Shown one piece after another: positions 54,132 to 62,910 of a stretch of DNA of 64,000 nt; the stretch's first letter is position 1; every line of letters begins with the position of its first letter. The stretch lies in the NCBI RefSeq assembly GCF_036250675.1, contig NZ_CP109592.1:9548001-9612000 (forward strand). Reading direction: 5' to 3'. The notes beneath the pieces are model-generated. The model made no database searches, was not told where the DNA came from, and saw only the letters and a program-made list of their open reading frames with translations. The stretch is from Streptomyces sp. NBC_01689. Lineage in GTDB: Bacteria > Actinomycetota > Actinomycetes > Streptomycetales > Streptomycetaceae. A program made the translations under genes and the position numbers.

Positions 54132-54878
54132 ATGACCTCCGCCCCCGACCCGCGCACGGCCTGTCCGACGCCGGCGGCCGACGTGCTCGCCGAGCTGACC
54201 GCGGTACTGGCGGGCATGATGGGCGTCGAGCCGCAGCGCCTGGACGCGCAGGACTCCTTCCGGCTGCTGGGCCTGGACTCGATGCTGTCCGTCGAGTTCG
54301 TCGCGGCGCTCAACGCGCGTTACGGCACCCGGATCGCGGCCACCGCGCTGTACGAGCACCCCACCCCGGCGGCACTGGCCCGGCACCTCGCGGCCGAACT
54401 CGCCGCACCCGCACCGGCATCCGCATCCGCGCCCGCAACCGCACCCGTGTCCGCACCCGTGTCCGCGGGCTCGTCCGTGCCGGGTGCGGACACGGTCACC
54501 GACACCCTGCGCACGCAGCTCGCCGGGATCCTGCACTGCGCCGTGCGGGACATCGACGTGAGCGCGCCGTTCGACGCGCTGGGCCTGGACTCCATCCTGG
54601 CGGCGGAGTTCCTGGCGGGCATCAACCGCACCTACGGTCTCAGCGAGCAGACCGACCTGCTCTACGACCACCCCGACCTCGCGGCCATGGCCGCGTACGT
54701 CACCGCGCGGGTGACGGACACCCCCGTTCCCGCGGCCGGGCGGGCGGACCGGGCGCCGGACCCCGCGCAGCCGCCCCGGGCCGTGGAGATCGACCTGAAC
54801 GCGCTGCTGGACGCGGTGCGTGACGAGGTGCTCAGCATCGATGAGGCGGCTGCCCTGCTGGCGGCCCGTTCCGCCTGA
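54132..54878 (+). CDS. Tandem acyl/peptidyl carrier protein
   Basis: A 248-residue protein with two carrier domains, about residues 12-90 (phosphopantetheine serine in GLDSMLSVEF) and 122-200 (GLDSILAAEF), separated by an Ala/Ser/Pro linker. Each would be primed by a PPTase; two such genes are nearby. The C-terminus (EIDLNALLDAVRDEVLSIDEAAALLA) is a short helical docking-type element, and the following ketosynthase-like protein begins with a matching element ([20 protein letters not shown]). Twin ACPs are typical of trans-AT and polyunsaturated-type polyketide systems. The ATG at 54132 follows GGGAGACGCCCACC. Confidence 0.85.
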   Translation: MTSAPDPRTACPTPAADVLAELTAVLAGMMGVEPQRLDAQDSFRLLGLDSMLSVEFVAALNARYGTRIAATALYEHPTPAALARHLAAELAAPAPASASAPATAPVSAPVSAGSSVPGADTVTDTLRTQLAGILHCAVRDIDVSAPFDALGLDSILAAEFLAGINRTYGLSEQTDLLYDHPDLAAMAAYVTARVTDTPVPAAGRADRAPDPAQPPRAVEIDLNALLDAVRDEVLSIDEAAALLAARSA

Positions 54879-54893
54879 CACGAAGGGCACACG

Positions 54894-57362
54894 GTGATGG
54901 ACACCCGCGAGATCCTCACGCGGTTCAAAGGAGGCACCCTGCGGCGCGAGCACGCCGTCGCGCTGCTGGGCGGCACCCCCCTGCCGGCGGCGGCCGGAAC
55001 ACCTGCGCAGCCCGGCCCCGCGGTACGCCCCGGCGACGGGATGCGGCCCGCGACGGGCAGCAGCCCCGCACCCGCCCCCACCACCGCGACCGGCCCCAGC
55101 CCCAGCCTTGGTCCCGGTCCCGGTCCCGCTCCCGATCCCGGTCCCGGTCCCGGCTTCGGTGGTGGGGCGGGTGGCGGCGGGGGTGTCGAGCCGTGCGCCG
55201 TCGTGGGGATGCAGGGCTGCTTCCCGGGGGCGGGGGACCTGGACGCGTTGTGGCGCCAGGCGCTGGGACAGCACACCCGTACGGACGCGCCGCCGTGGGA
55301 AGAGGACCGGTTCGCTGACGGCGCGGGGGAGTTCGGCGAGGGACTGCTCGCCCTGTTCGGCCTCGACGCGGCCGGCGCGGCCCCTCTGGACGGCCGGGAA
55401 CGCCTGTTGGCCCGCAGCGTGTGGCAGTTGCTGGAGAGCGCCGGGTACGCCGGGGCACGGACCGACCGGCTGACCGGGCCCGACAGCACGGGGCGCGGTA
55501 TCGGGGTCTACGTCGCCGCCGGCCCGGCCGGCACACCGGGCGGGTCCGTCCCGGGCGTGCACCTGCCGGGCGGGGCCGGAGCGGCCGGGCGGCTGTCGCG
55601 GCTGCTCGACCTGCGCGGGCCCAGTCTGAGCGTCGACACGGGCGCGTCCTCCTTCCTGACCGCGCTGCACCTGGCACTCGCCGGGCTGCGGGCGGGGGAG
55701 TGCGAGGCGGCGCTGGCCGGTGCCGTCGAACTGCCGCCCCGTCCGCAACCCCACCCGCCCCACACCCATCCCCGCGACCCGGCCGGCGCCGGTGCGGGCG
55801 GGGAAGGCGTGGGAGGCGGGGGAGTTGTGGTCGTGCTGCTCAAGCCGCTGGCCGCGGCCCGTGCGGCCGGGGACCGTGTGTACGCGGTGATCCGGGCCGG
55901 TGCGGCCGGTCACCCGGGCCGACTCGGAGCCGTGGCGCATCATGCCCGGCTGGTCGGCCGGGCACTGGCCGCGGCGGGCCTGCCGGTCCCGGCCGCCGCC
56001 CCGCACGGACCGGACGGCGACCCGTGGCCCCCGGAGTCTGCCGCGCCGCCCGGCCTCCCTGCCGTTCCCGGTGGTGCGGGCGGCGATCCGGCGGCATCCC
56101 GAGACGCGTGGCAGGCGCTGGGCATCGCGGTGCGGGAGACCGTCCGGACGGCGGCGGACCCGGCAGAACCGGTGAACCTGGCAGAACCGGTGAACCTGGC
56201 AGAACCGGTGAGCCCGGCGGAGTCGGTGGACTTGGCGGGCGGGACGGGGGTGCTGGCGGCGGCGGTCGCCCTGGCGCGTGCCGTGGGGCAGGTGCGCCAT
56301 GCCACGCTGTTGCCCGGGCCGGGCCGGACGGCGCCCGCCGTCTGGGAGCAGGTCCGCCGCGACGACGGCACCACGGTGCCCCGCAGAGCTCTGGTCGGTG
56401 TGTCCGCGCCGCCGGCCGCGGACGCCGTGCTGGTCGTGGAGGAGGCGCCCCGCGCACACCGTCCTCCCGCACCGGCGCGGCCGCCCGCGTCCGCCCATCG
56501 GCCCGTCTCCGCGGAACTGGTGCTGCTGTCCGCCGCCACGCCCCGCCAACTGGCGGACACCGCGGCGCGGTTGGCGCGGTGGCTGAGCGGCACGGCACAC
56601 CACGGCGGGCCGGGCGGAGCGGACCTCGCCGCGGTCGCACACGAACTGCGCCTGGGCCGGGCCGCCCTGCGCTGCCGCCTGGCGGTGGTCGCCCACACGG
56701 TCCCCGGCCTGGCCGCGCACCTGGCCGCCTTCGCCGAGTCCGCCGGGCCGGGCCGCCATCCGGCGGGCGTACACAGTGCCGACCTGCGCGACGCGGGCGA
56801 GCCGCTGCTGCTCGACGGGCTCGCGGAGACCCGCGCCTACCTGGCCGCCCTGTGGCAGGGCGGCCACCTCGAACAGCTGACGCGGCTGTGGCTGGCCGGG
56901 GCCGACATCTGCGCCGTACTGCCCGCGCACCCCGGCCCCGCGGACATCGAACTGCCCCCCACCGTGCTGCAACCCGAGCCGGAGCCCGAGCCCGAACCCG
57001 AGCCCGAACCCGGGCCCGAGCCGGAGCCCGAGCCCGAACCCGGGCCCGAGCTAGAGTCCGAGTCCGAGTCCGAGTCCGAGTCCGAGCTGGAGTCAGGGCC
57101 TGGGCCGGAGCCGGAGTCCGGACCCGAGGCGGAGTCCGGGCCGGGGGCCCGGCCGGCGCCCCGGCCCTGGCCCGGTCCGCGGCCCCGATCGCGGTCAGGG
57201 GCGGACTCCGCGGTCCGCTCGGTATCCCGGTCGCGGTCTCGACATGGGCCGCAGGAAGGGCCGGTGGAGTCCGCTCCCGGCGCAGCGGGGCCTGGTGTGA
57301 CGGGGCCCGGCGCGGGTGCGCGCGTGGTGTCCGACGCCGGTACGGACGGAGTGCAGCGGTGA
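54894..57362 (+). CDS. Ketosynthase-like protein lacking catalytic residues
   Basis: An 822-residue protein (GTG 54894; ATG 54897 is in frame). After an N-terminal docking helix and a Pro/Gly linker, residues about 98-520 form a modular-type KS ([68 protein letters not shown]). The nucleophile motif TACSS reads TGASS (Cys to Ala), the HGTGT loop is shortened (PHGPDGDP), and the GHLE-type His is missing (GTGVLAAA). A post-KS linker follows ([23 protein letters not shown]), then an Arg/Ser/Glu/Pro tail (about 685-822) with EPEPEP and SESESE runs. It is a non-elongating KS0 or scaffold. It is coupled to the ACP gene (15-nt gap). Confidence 0.75.
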   Translation: MMDTREILTRFKGGTLRREHAVALLGGTPLPAAAGTPAQPGPAVRPGDGMRPATGSSPAPAPTTATGPSPSLGPGPGPAPDPGPGPGFGGGAGGGGGVEPCAVVGMQGCFPGAGDLDALWRQALGQHTRTDAPPWEEDRFADGAGEFGEGLLALFGLDAAGAAPLDGRERLLARSVWQLLESAGYAGARTDRLTGPDSTGRGIGVYVAAGPAGTPGGSVPGVHLPGGAGAAGRLSRLLDLRGPSLSVDTGASSFLTALHLALAGLRAGECEAALAGAVELPPRPQPHPPHTHPRDPAGAGAGGEGVGGGGVVVVLLKPLAAARAAGDRVYAVIRAGAAGHPGRLGAVAHHARLVGRALAAAGLPVPAAAPHGPDGDPWPPESAAPPGLPAVPGGAGGDPAASRDAWQALGIAVRETVRTAADPAEPVNLAEPVNLAEPVSPAESVDLAGGTGVLAAAVALARAVGQVRHATLLPGPGRTAPAVWEQVRRDDGTTVPRRALVGVSAPPAADAVLVVEEAPRAHRPPAPARPPASAHRPVSAELVLLSAATPRQLADTAARLARWLSGTAHHGGPGGADLAAVAHELRLGRAALRCRLAVVAHTVPGLAAHLAAFAESAGPGRHPAGVHSADLRDAGEPLLLDGLAETRAYLAALWQGGHLEQLTRLWLAGADICAVLPAHPGPADIELPPTVLQPEPEPEPEPEPEPGPEPEPEPEPGPELESESESESESELESGPGPEPESGPEAESGPGARPAPRPWPGPRPRSRSGADSAVRSVSRSRSRHGPQEGPVESAPGAAGPGVTGPGAGARVVSDAGTDGVQR
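56970..57100 (+). repeat. Coding repeats: EP-rich then ES-rich runs
   Basis: A 6-bp GAGCCC/GAACCC-type repeat with a roughly 42-bp higher-order unit gives EPEPEP runs ending GPEPE, followed by GAGTCC repeats giving ESESES. The tract lies in the C-terminal tail of the ketosynthase-like protein. Confidence 0.85.
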
Positions 57363-58363
57363 CCGCACCCCTGACCTCCCCACTCCCGCCCTCGGCCCCG
57401 GCCCGGTCGCCGTCCGCGGTCGTGCCCGAGACCCCAACCGCCCAGGCCCCGGCCCACGTCCAGGTCCCGGCCGGGGTTCCGGTGTCCGTTCCGGGGCCGG
57501 TGGCCGGTGCGGACGCGGGCCGGGACGAGCCGGTCAAGCTGTGGCTGTGTCCCAACGACGGCCTGCCCCCGGCGGTCGCCGGTCTGCTCGCCGCGCACTG
57601 GCTGGACGCGCAGGAGCAGAGGACCGCGAGCCGTTTCCTGTTCGAACGTGACCGGAGGCAGTACCTGCTCGCGCACACCCTGGTGCGGCGCGCGCTGGCG
57701 CTGGAGGCGGGCCTGGCCGAGGCCGAGCTGGTCATCTGGCGTTCCGCGCGGGGGCGTCCCTTCCTGCGGCCCGCCGCGGGTGAACTGCCGCGCGGCGGGG
57801 CCCAGCTGGACTTCAACCTCTCCCACGCGGGCGGCTACAGCCTGCTGGGCATCGTGCGCCGCCACCGCATCGGTGTGGACGTGGAACGCCTGGAGGACCG
57901 GGACGAGCGGGCCATCACCACCATCGTGCGCACCTTCGCCGCCCCGGAGCGGGAGTGGGTGGAGCGGGCGGCGCCCGGCCCGGACCGCGACCGGCGGGCG
58001 CTGCGGGTGTGGACGTTGAAGGAGGCCTACTCCAAGGCCCGCGGGATCGGCCTCGGACTGCCCTTCGACGCGTTCGTGTTCACGCTGGACGACGAGCGCG
58101 GCGTACGCGCCTTCACCCCGCCCGCCGACGATACGGCCCGCCCGTGGCGGTTCGTCGAACTGGAGCCGGTGCCCGGTGTGCTGGCCGCCGTCGCGGTGCC
58201 CGCCGACGCGGCCCAGGACCCGGTGCTCCACCTCGGCTACGGCTTCCCTGGAGCCGCGCGGAACTCCGCAGCTTCCCGCTGCCCCGGCCGGTGGGCGGCC
58301 GGCCGGCCGCGGCCCTCGTGTGAGCACCGGGACCATCTCCAGCAGGCTTCGAAGACCTCTTGA
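57359..58363 (+). CDS. 4'-phosphopantetheinyl transferase, Sfp type (second copy)
   Basis: A 334-residue protein. Residues 1-58 are Pro/Ala-rich and unconserved. The Sfp core follows: [41 protein letters not shown], the Mg site [15 protein letters not shown] (about residue 170), and [23 protein letters not shown]. It primes carrier proteins with phosphopantetheine from CoA. The last 45 residues are again unconserved. The GTG at 57359 overlaps the ketosynthase-like stop (GTGA), tying its expression to the ACP/KS operon and making the tandem ACP its probable substrate. The very long upstream open frame in this phase is a shadow of the KS-like gene. Confidence 0.85.
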   Translation: MTAPLTSPLPPSAPARSPSAVVPETPTAQAPAHVQVPAGVPVSVPGPVAGADAGRDEPVKLWLCPNDGLPPAVAGLLAAHWLDAQEQRTASRFLFERDRRQYLLAHTLVRRALALEAGLAEAELVIWRSARGRPFLRPAAGELPRGGAQLDFNLSHAGGYSLLGIVRRHRIGVDVERLEDRDERAITTIVRTFAAPEREWVERAAPGPDRDRRALRVWTLKEAYSKARGIGLGLPFDAFVFTLDDERGVRAFTPPADDTARPWRFVELEPVPGVLAAVAVPADAAQDPVLHLGYGFPGAARNSAASRCPGRWAAGRPRPSCEHRDHLQQASKTS

Positions 58364-58423
58364 GCCGGCACACCTACCGTGAGGCGATCCGCTGTTCCCG
58401 CTGTCGGCAGCCAGGAGGCCACC

Positions 58424-60151
58424 GTGCCCATCCTCCGGTATCTGGAGAGCCCGCTGGACGACCTGCTGCGCCGGGCCGCCGACCGTGACGCCGACGCCCC
58501 GGCCGCGGTCACGGCCGGCGCCGCGGTGACCTTCGCCGCGCTGGACCGGGAGGCGGACCGCATCGCCGGCTACGTACGGCGCACCGTCCGCCGGGCCGAC
58601 GCCGTCGTCGCCGCGGCGACCACCCTCGACGCCGTCTTCCCCGCCGTGTACTACGGCACCGTGCGCAGCGGACAGTTGCTGGCCCTGCTCGACCCGCAGA
58701 TGGGACCGGCCGCGCTGCACGAGGTGTGCACGGCGGCCGGGGTCGAGATCGCCTTCGTACCCGGCCCGCTGGCCGCGCTGCTGGCCGCGCTCGCGGACCG
58801 GCTGCCCCGGCTGCACACCGTCGTGGTCACGGACCCCGCCCCCCGCCCCGCGTCCGCCCGTTTGGGATCCGCCCGTTCGGCATCGGGCCTGCCGGTGCCG
58901 GTGCCGGTGCCGGTGCCGGTGCCGGTGCCGGTGCGGCCGCCGGCCGGTGGAGCGGTGTCCGGCGGCCGGGGGGCCTGTGCGGTGGTGGCGCTGTCCGCGG
59001 CCGTGGCGGGGGAGGCGGCCGGCGGGCCGGTGCGCAGGGCGCGGCCGGGTGCGGACGCGGTGGCGTGCCTGCAGTTCGCGCCGGACGGCGCAGGGCGGCT
59101 GAAGGGTGTACGGCTGACCCACCGCAACCTGGTCGCGGGCGCCGCCCAGACCGCGCTGGCGCACCGGCTCGGTGCCGCCTCCGTCGCCTTCAACCATCTC
59201 CCGCAGTACCACGCCGTGCACCTCAACTCGGCCGTGCACGCGGGGGCGCGGCAGGTGCTGTGCACGGACGCGGACCCCTTCGGGGCGCTGGCGGAGGCCG
59301 CGCGGGCGGAGGCCACCCACTACTACGGGCTGCCCGCCCGGCTGGACCGGCTGGCGGACGATCCCCGGCTGGCCGCGCACGGCGCGGACCTGCCCGGCCG
59401 GCACCTGCGGCACCTGGGCGCCATCCATGTCAGCGGCGGAGTCCTGGCGCCGGAACGGGCCCGTACGCTGCGCGACGCCCTGCGGGTGTCCGTACTGCAG
59501 GGCTACGGCCTGACCGAGGTGTTCACCCTCTCCCACCACCAGCCGCCCGGCTCGCGGCCCGGTCTCGGCGCGGTCGGGGTGCCGCTGCCGGGCACCGAGT
59601 GCCGGGTGGTCCTGCCCGGCGGCACCCGGCCCGCCCCGGTGTGGTCGACCGGCGAGGTGCAGATCCGCGGACCGCAGCTGAGTCCCGGCCCCGTGGAGGG
59701 GATTGGCCCGGCGCCGCGGGACACGGACGGCTGGCTGTCCACCGGCGACACGGGCTACCTCGACGCGGACGGCGGACTGCACCTCGTGGACGCCCACCGC
59801 TCGGTGTTCACCTGCGACGACGCGCTGGTCGCGCCCAGCGTGGTGGAGCGGGTCATCGGCCAGGACCCGCGGGTGGCCGAGTGCATCGTCGCGGACTGGC
59901 CCGACCCGGCGCGCGGCGCCCTGGTCTGGGCCGGAGTGGTGCTGCGCGAGGAGTTCGACGCCGACGCCCCCGCACTCCTCGACGTCCTCGACTCCGTCGC
60001 CGAACAGGCCAACGCCCGCCTCGGCCCCGGCGAGCAGATCCGCCGCCTGGAGGCACTGGACGCCGTCCCCCGCCGGCCGGGCGGCCGCCCCGCCCGCCGC
60101 GAACTGCGCCTGCGGCTGCACGCCCTGGCCGCCGGGGAAGCCGCCGCCTGA
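58424..60151 (+). CDS. AMP-dependent ligase-like protein with degenerate motifs
   Basis: A 575-residue ANL-superfamily protein. Core motif A3 (SGTTGxPKGV) reads PDGAGRLKGVRLTHRNL. A5 (GYGLTEV) and A7 (STGDTGYLDADG) are good. A8 is altered (VDAHRSVFTCDDALVAPSVVE), and the catalytic A10 lysine is Arg (GGRPARRELR). Adenylation would be poor or absent. A PVPVPV run near residue 160 is an expanded repeat. GTG 58424 is preferred because AGGAGG precedes it by five bases; GTG 58379 has no such site. It follows the PPTase by 60 nt and could load, or merely bind, an acyl group destined for the tandem ACP. Confidence 0.72.
   Translation: MPILRYLESPLDDLLRRAADRDADAPAAVTAGAAVTFAALDREADRIAGYVRRTVRRADAVVAAATTLDAVFPAVYYGTVRSGQLLALLDPQMGPAALHEVCTAAGVEIAFVPGPLAALLAALADRLPRLHTVVVTDPAPRPASARLGSARSASGLPVPVPVPVPVPVPVRPPAGGAVSGGRGACAVVALSAAVAGEAAGGPVRRARPGADAVACLQFAPDGAGRLKGVRLTHRNLVAGAAQTALAHRLGAASVAFNHLPQYHAVHLNSAVHAGARQVLCTDADPFGALAEAARAEATHYYGLPARLDRLADDPRLAAHGADLPGRHLRHLGAIHVSGGVLAPERARTLRDALRVSVLQGYGLTEVFTLSHHQPPGSRPGLGAVGVPLPGTECRVVLPGGTRPAPVWSTGEVQIRGPQLSPGPVEGIGPAPRDTDGWLSTGDTGYLDADGGLHLVDAHRSVFTCDDALVAPSVVERVIGQDPRVAECIVADWPDPARGALVWAGVVLREEFDADAPALLDVLDSVAEQANARLGPGEQIRRLEALDAVPRRPGGRPARRELRLRLHALAAGEAAA
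58891..58932 (+). repeat. 6-bp coding tandem repeat, seven copies
   Basis: Seven exact GCCGGT units encode a Pro-Val dipeptide run inside the AMP-ligase-like gene. In-frame slippage is tolerated. Confidence 0.92.
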
Positions 60152-60183
60152 CCTGACCTGACCTGACCTGACCTGACCTGACC
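60149..60183 (+). repeat. Pentanucleotide repeat containing the stop codon
   Basis: Seven exact TGACC units; the first TGA is the stop codon of the AMP-ligase-like gene. Confidence 0.92.
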
Positions 60184-60245
60184 TCGGCCCGACCTGACCC
60201 GGCCCGGCCTGCCCCCGACCCGGCGCCGGGCCAGGTCAGGTCAGG
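60149..60245 (+). terminator. Repeat-based hairpin after the AMP-ligase-like gene
   Basis: AGGTCAGGTCAGG at 60233-60245 is the reverse complement of two and a half TGACC units in the array at 60149-60183. It can pair with several registers of that array across a loop of about 50-70 nt, giving a sliding-register stem. Confidence 0.5.
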
Positions 60246-60705
60246 CGCGGTGATTCGCCGAACTGCGGGTGTGTGCCGCCGTGGTGAGCATTCCGGCGGG
60301 GTGAACTCCGTTGGCGTACAGCCGGTCCAGCACCAGGGCCCCGGGCCCAGGGCCCAGGGCCCGTCGGCAGAGGCCCCGGGACAGCGAGGCCCGCCCTGGG
60401 ACAACAGGGCCCCGGGACAGCGAGGCGGCCGGACGGCGAGACGCCAGGGAGGCGACGCGCCGGGACAGCGGGTCAGCCGGACGGCGACACGCCGGGACAA
60501 CAGGGCGCGCCGAAACAGTGAGGCGCGCCGGGACGGCGGGTCAGCCGGGCGGCGGGGGCGCGCCGGGATGGCGCGAGACGTGGTAGCGGTCCGGTCGCGG
60601 TCCGCTGGAGCGCGCCGGACACGGCGGCGCGCGCCGCCTACGGTGAGCCGGCGGGACATCCCGGGATCCGGCGGGGCATCCCCGGACAGCAGCGAGGAGG
60701 CCGTC
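60246..60705. other. Intergenic region upstream of the LuxR-type gene
   Basis: About 460 nt with no gene recognised; imperfect direct repeats of the type CGGGACAGCGAGGC and GGGACAACAGGGC occur around 60410-60520. Confidence 0.45.
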
Positions 60706-61437
60706 ATGGACGAGCGGCACGCCACACTCCGGGTGCTCCCCGTGCCGGCCCCCGCGCACGAGGGACACGCCGGACACGGCCCGGCTCCCCGGCCCGGCGC
60801 GCCGGCCGCCGTGCGGGTGCACGTGGTCGGTGACGACCCGCTCGCCCGGCGCGGCATTACGGCGCTGCTCGAGGGCCATCCCGGTATCCGTGTCACCGGC
60901 GAGAGCGAACCGGGGCCGGACCTGCTCCGCGCGCTGGCCGCCCGGCCGCCGCATGTCCTCATCGCCCACGGCGCGTTCGCGGGCGACGGCTGGGAGGTCC
61001 CGGTCCCCGGCGGCGCCCGGCTGCCGGTGCTGGTCCTGGGCGGCCCGGCCACCACCGACCGCACCGACCGCGCCGGCCGGCTGCCGGCCACCGCCACCGC
61101 CGGCCAGCTCGCCTCCGCGGTGGTGCTGGCCGCGGCCGGCTACACCCTGGTGCACGGTCCGGCCCCGGCGGAGGCCGGACGCCGCTTTGCCGCGCCGCCC
61201 GTCCCGCCGATCTCACCGGTCAGTCCCGACCGGCTCACCGACCGTGAGTGCCAGGTCCTCGGCCTGCTGGCCCGCGGCCTGTCCAACGGCGAGATAGCCC
61301 AGGCCCTGACGGTGTCCGAGCACACCGTCAAGACCCACGTGCAGAACATGCTGCACAAGCTGCGCCTGCGCAACCGCGTCCACGCGGCCATCTACGCCTT
61401 CGAGTCCGGCCTGCGCCCCCGGCCGCCCGCCCCCTGA
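60706..61437 (+). CDS. LuxR/NarL-type regulator with an atypical receiver domain
   Basis: A 243-residue protein. Residues about 35-150 have a receiver-like fold (VRVHVVGDDPLARRGITALLEG), but the phospho-acceptor aspartate is replaced: PHVLIAHGAF stands where PDVVLLDIxMP is normal. The C-terminal HTH (about 175-238) is canonical (LTDRECQVLGLLARGLSNGEIAQALTVSEHTVKTHVQNMLHKL). It probably works without phosphorylation, perhaps as a ligand-responsive or constitutive regulator, like the atypical JadR1-type regulators. The ATG at 60706 follows GAGGAGG. It converges on and overlaps the DUF817 gene by 46 nt. Confidence 0.82.
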   Translation: MDERHATLRVLPVPAPAHEGHAGHGPAPRPGAPAAVRVHVVGDDPLARRGITALLEGHPGIRVTGESEPGPDLLRALAARPPHVLIAHGAFAGDGWEVPVPGGARLPVLVLGGPATTDRTDRAGRLPATATAGQLASAVVLAAAGYTLVHGPAPAEAGRRFAAPPVPPISPVSPDRLTDRECQVLGLLARGLSNGEIAQALTVSEHTVKTHVQNMLHKLRLRNRVHAAIYAFESGLRPRPPAP

Positions 61438-62327
61438 CCCGTCCCCGTCCCCGTGCGTACGCGTGTCTGCGTGCGGGTGCGCGTTCCCGACTCCGGCTCC
61501 CGGGAGGGGACTTCGGGCACCGGGAACCGGGGGGTCACGGCCGCGGGATCGCCGGGACGGGCGGGGCGGCAGGCCCGGCAGACGACGAAGGTGACGCTGA
61601 TCAGCAGGGCCCAGGAGATCCATTTGGACGCGGACACGGGCTCCCAGCCGTGGAGTTGGTAGGGGTATCGCCAGGCCCCGAAGTAGGTGGCGATGTTCTC
61701 GGCCAGCCACAGGAAGAACCCGATCAGGACGAACGACAGTGCCAGCGGCATCCGGTGGCGGCGCCCGCCGACGGTGAAGTGGACCCGTACCCCGGCGGTC
61801 GCGGCCAGCAGCACGGCGCCCAGCGGCCAGCGCAGGTCCGGCAGCCAGTGACGGGTCAGGAAGTTGAGATACAAGGCGCCGGACAGGACGGCGGTGACAT
61901 GGGCCCGGTAGCCGGTCAGGGCCAGGTCCAGCAGCCGCCAGGACCGGCAGACGTAACTGCCCACCGCGGCGTACATGAATCCCCCGTACAGCGGCACACC
62001 GGCGACCTTGGTCAGCGCCGGTTCGGGGTAACTCCACGAACCGGTCCGCACTTTCACCAGCTCGAAGACGAGTCCCAGGACATGGCACACGGCCACGACC
62101 GCCACCTCCCGGGGGGTCTCCCACCCCAGTGCGAAACCCGCGCCGGTCAGCAGCATCCCGTAGACCAGCAGCAGGTCGTAGCGTGCCACCGGCAGCGGCG
62201 GGAGCAGCACCGAGAGCGCCAGACCGCCCAGCAGCGCGCAGGAGAACGCGCAGCAGCGCGCCTGCACCCACGCGAACCGTGCCGGCTGCCACAGGAGTGT
62301 CCCGCCGGGGTACCCGATCCTGTCCAT
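61392..62327 (-). CDS. DUF817 family membrane protein
   Basis: A 311-residue polytopic membrane protein with seven or eight hydrophobic spans. The conserved stretch FELVKVRTGSWSYPEPALTKVAGVPLYGGFMYAAVGSYVCRSW and the later FFLWLAENIATYFGAWRYPYQLHGWEPVSASKWISWALLI are characteristic of DUF817, whose function is unknown. The Arg/Thr-rich C-terminal tail (about 265-311) overlaps antisense with the LuxR-type gene. The ATG at 62327 has only a weak AAGG upstream, and the left end of the IS200/IS605 element lies within about 20 nt, so the native promoter may have been displaced. Confidence 0.75.
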   Translation of the reverse strand: MDRIGYPGGTLLWQPARFAWVQARCCAFSCALLGGLALSVLLPPLPVARYDLLLVYGMLLTGAGFALGWETPREVAVVAVCHVLGLVFELVKVRTGSWSYPEPALTKVAGVPLYGGFMYAAVGSYVCRSWRLLDLALTGYRAHVTAVLSGALYLNFLTRHWLPDLRWPLGAVLLAATAGVRVHFTVGGRRHRMPLALSFVLIGFFLWLAENIATYFGAWRYPYQLHGWEPVSASKWISWALLISVTFVVCRACRPARPGDPAAVTPRFPVPEVPSREPESGTRTRTQTRVRTGTGTGQGAGGRGRRPDSKA

Positions 62328-62347
62328 CCTTGATCTTTGCAGGGAAT

Positions 62348-62365
62348 CCCGGCCTTCAGGCCGGG
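62348..62365. repeat. Left-end subterminal hairpin of the IS200/IS605 element
   Basis: CCCGGCCT and AGGCCGGG form a perfect 8-bp stem with a 2-nt loop, the usual structure recognised by TnpA near the left end. Confidence 0.7.
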
Positions 62366-62429
62366 CGGGAATGCGATCCTCGGCCCGGAGGCGCGCAGCG
62401 CCGGAGTTCCCTGCGTCTCGGGGTGGCGG

Positions 62430-62858
62430 TCAGGCAGGCCGTTTCTGGTTCTCGATGTAGTCCCTGACGATGCTCAGTGGTGCGCCGCCGCATGACCCCA
62501 CGAAGTACGAGGGCGCCCAGAACACCGGGCCCATGCCGATGCGGTTGACCCGCCCGGTGTATTCGGCGCGCAGGTAGCGGGAGCTGACACCTTTGAGGCT
62601 GTTGACCAGCTTGGACAGGGCGATCTTCGGCGGGTAGTGCACCAGCAGGTGGGTGTGATCGCCTTCGCCGTTGAATTCGACCAGCTCCGCGCCGAAGCTC
62701 TCGCAGACGTCCCGCATGATCGCCTCGCAGCGCGTCAGCATCTCGTCGTTGAAGACCTCACGCCGGTACTTGGTGACGAACACCAAGTGGGCATGCAGGT
62801 GGTGGACGACGTGATTTCCCCGGCGGACATCGGGGTTCGGTTCCCAGCGCGGCGACAT
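62430..62858 (-). CDS. tnpA: IS200/IS605 transposase TnpA (HUH Y1)
   Basis: A 142-residue Y1 transposase of normal length. The HUH metal motif is His68-Thr-His70 in GDHTHLLVHYPP and the nucleophile is Tyr134 in VRDYIENQ. It cuts and joins single-stranded DNA at hairpin-marked ends. The ATG at 62858 gives the family N-terminus (HHLHAHLVFVTKYRREVF); the longer frame to 62945 runs antisense into tnpB. It is divergent from tnpB with a 52-nt gap, and appears intact. Confidence 0.9.
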   Translation of the reverse strand: MSPRWEPNPDVRRGNHVVHHLHAHLVFVTKYRREVFNDEMLTRCEAIMRDVCESFGAELVEFNGEGDHTHLLVHYPPKIALSKLVNSLKGVSSRYLRAEYTGRVNRIGMGPVFWAPSYFVGSCGGAPLSIVRDYIENQKRPA

Positions 62859-62910
62859 CCGCCAAGCGTATTGTGGGCAGGCGAACCCCAGCCGAAGGGG
62901 GGCGGGCCGG

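Noticed and set aside
55421..57358. Long N-terminal extension of the second PPTase
   Set aside because: It is a shadow of the KS-like gene in another frame and is Arg/Gly-rich; the coupled GTG at 57359 fits.
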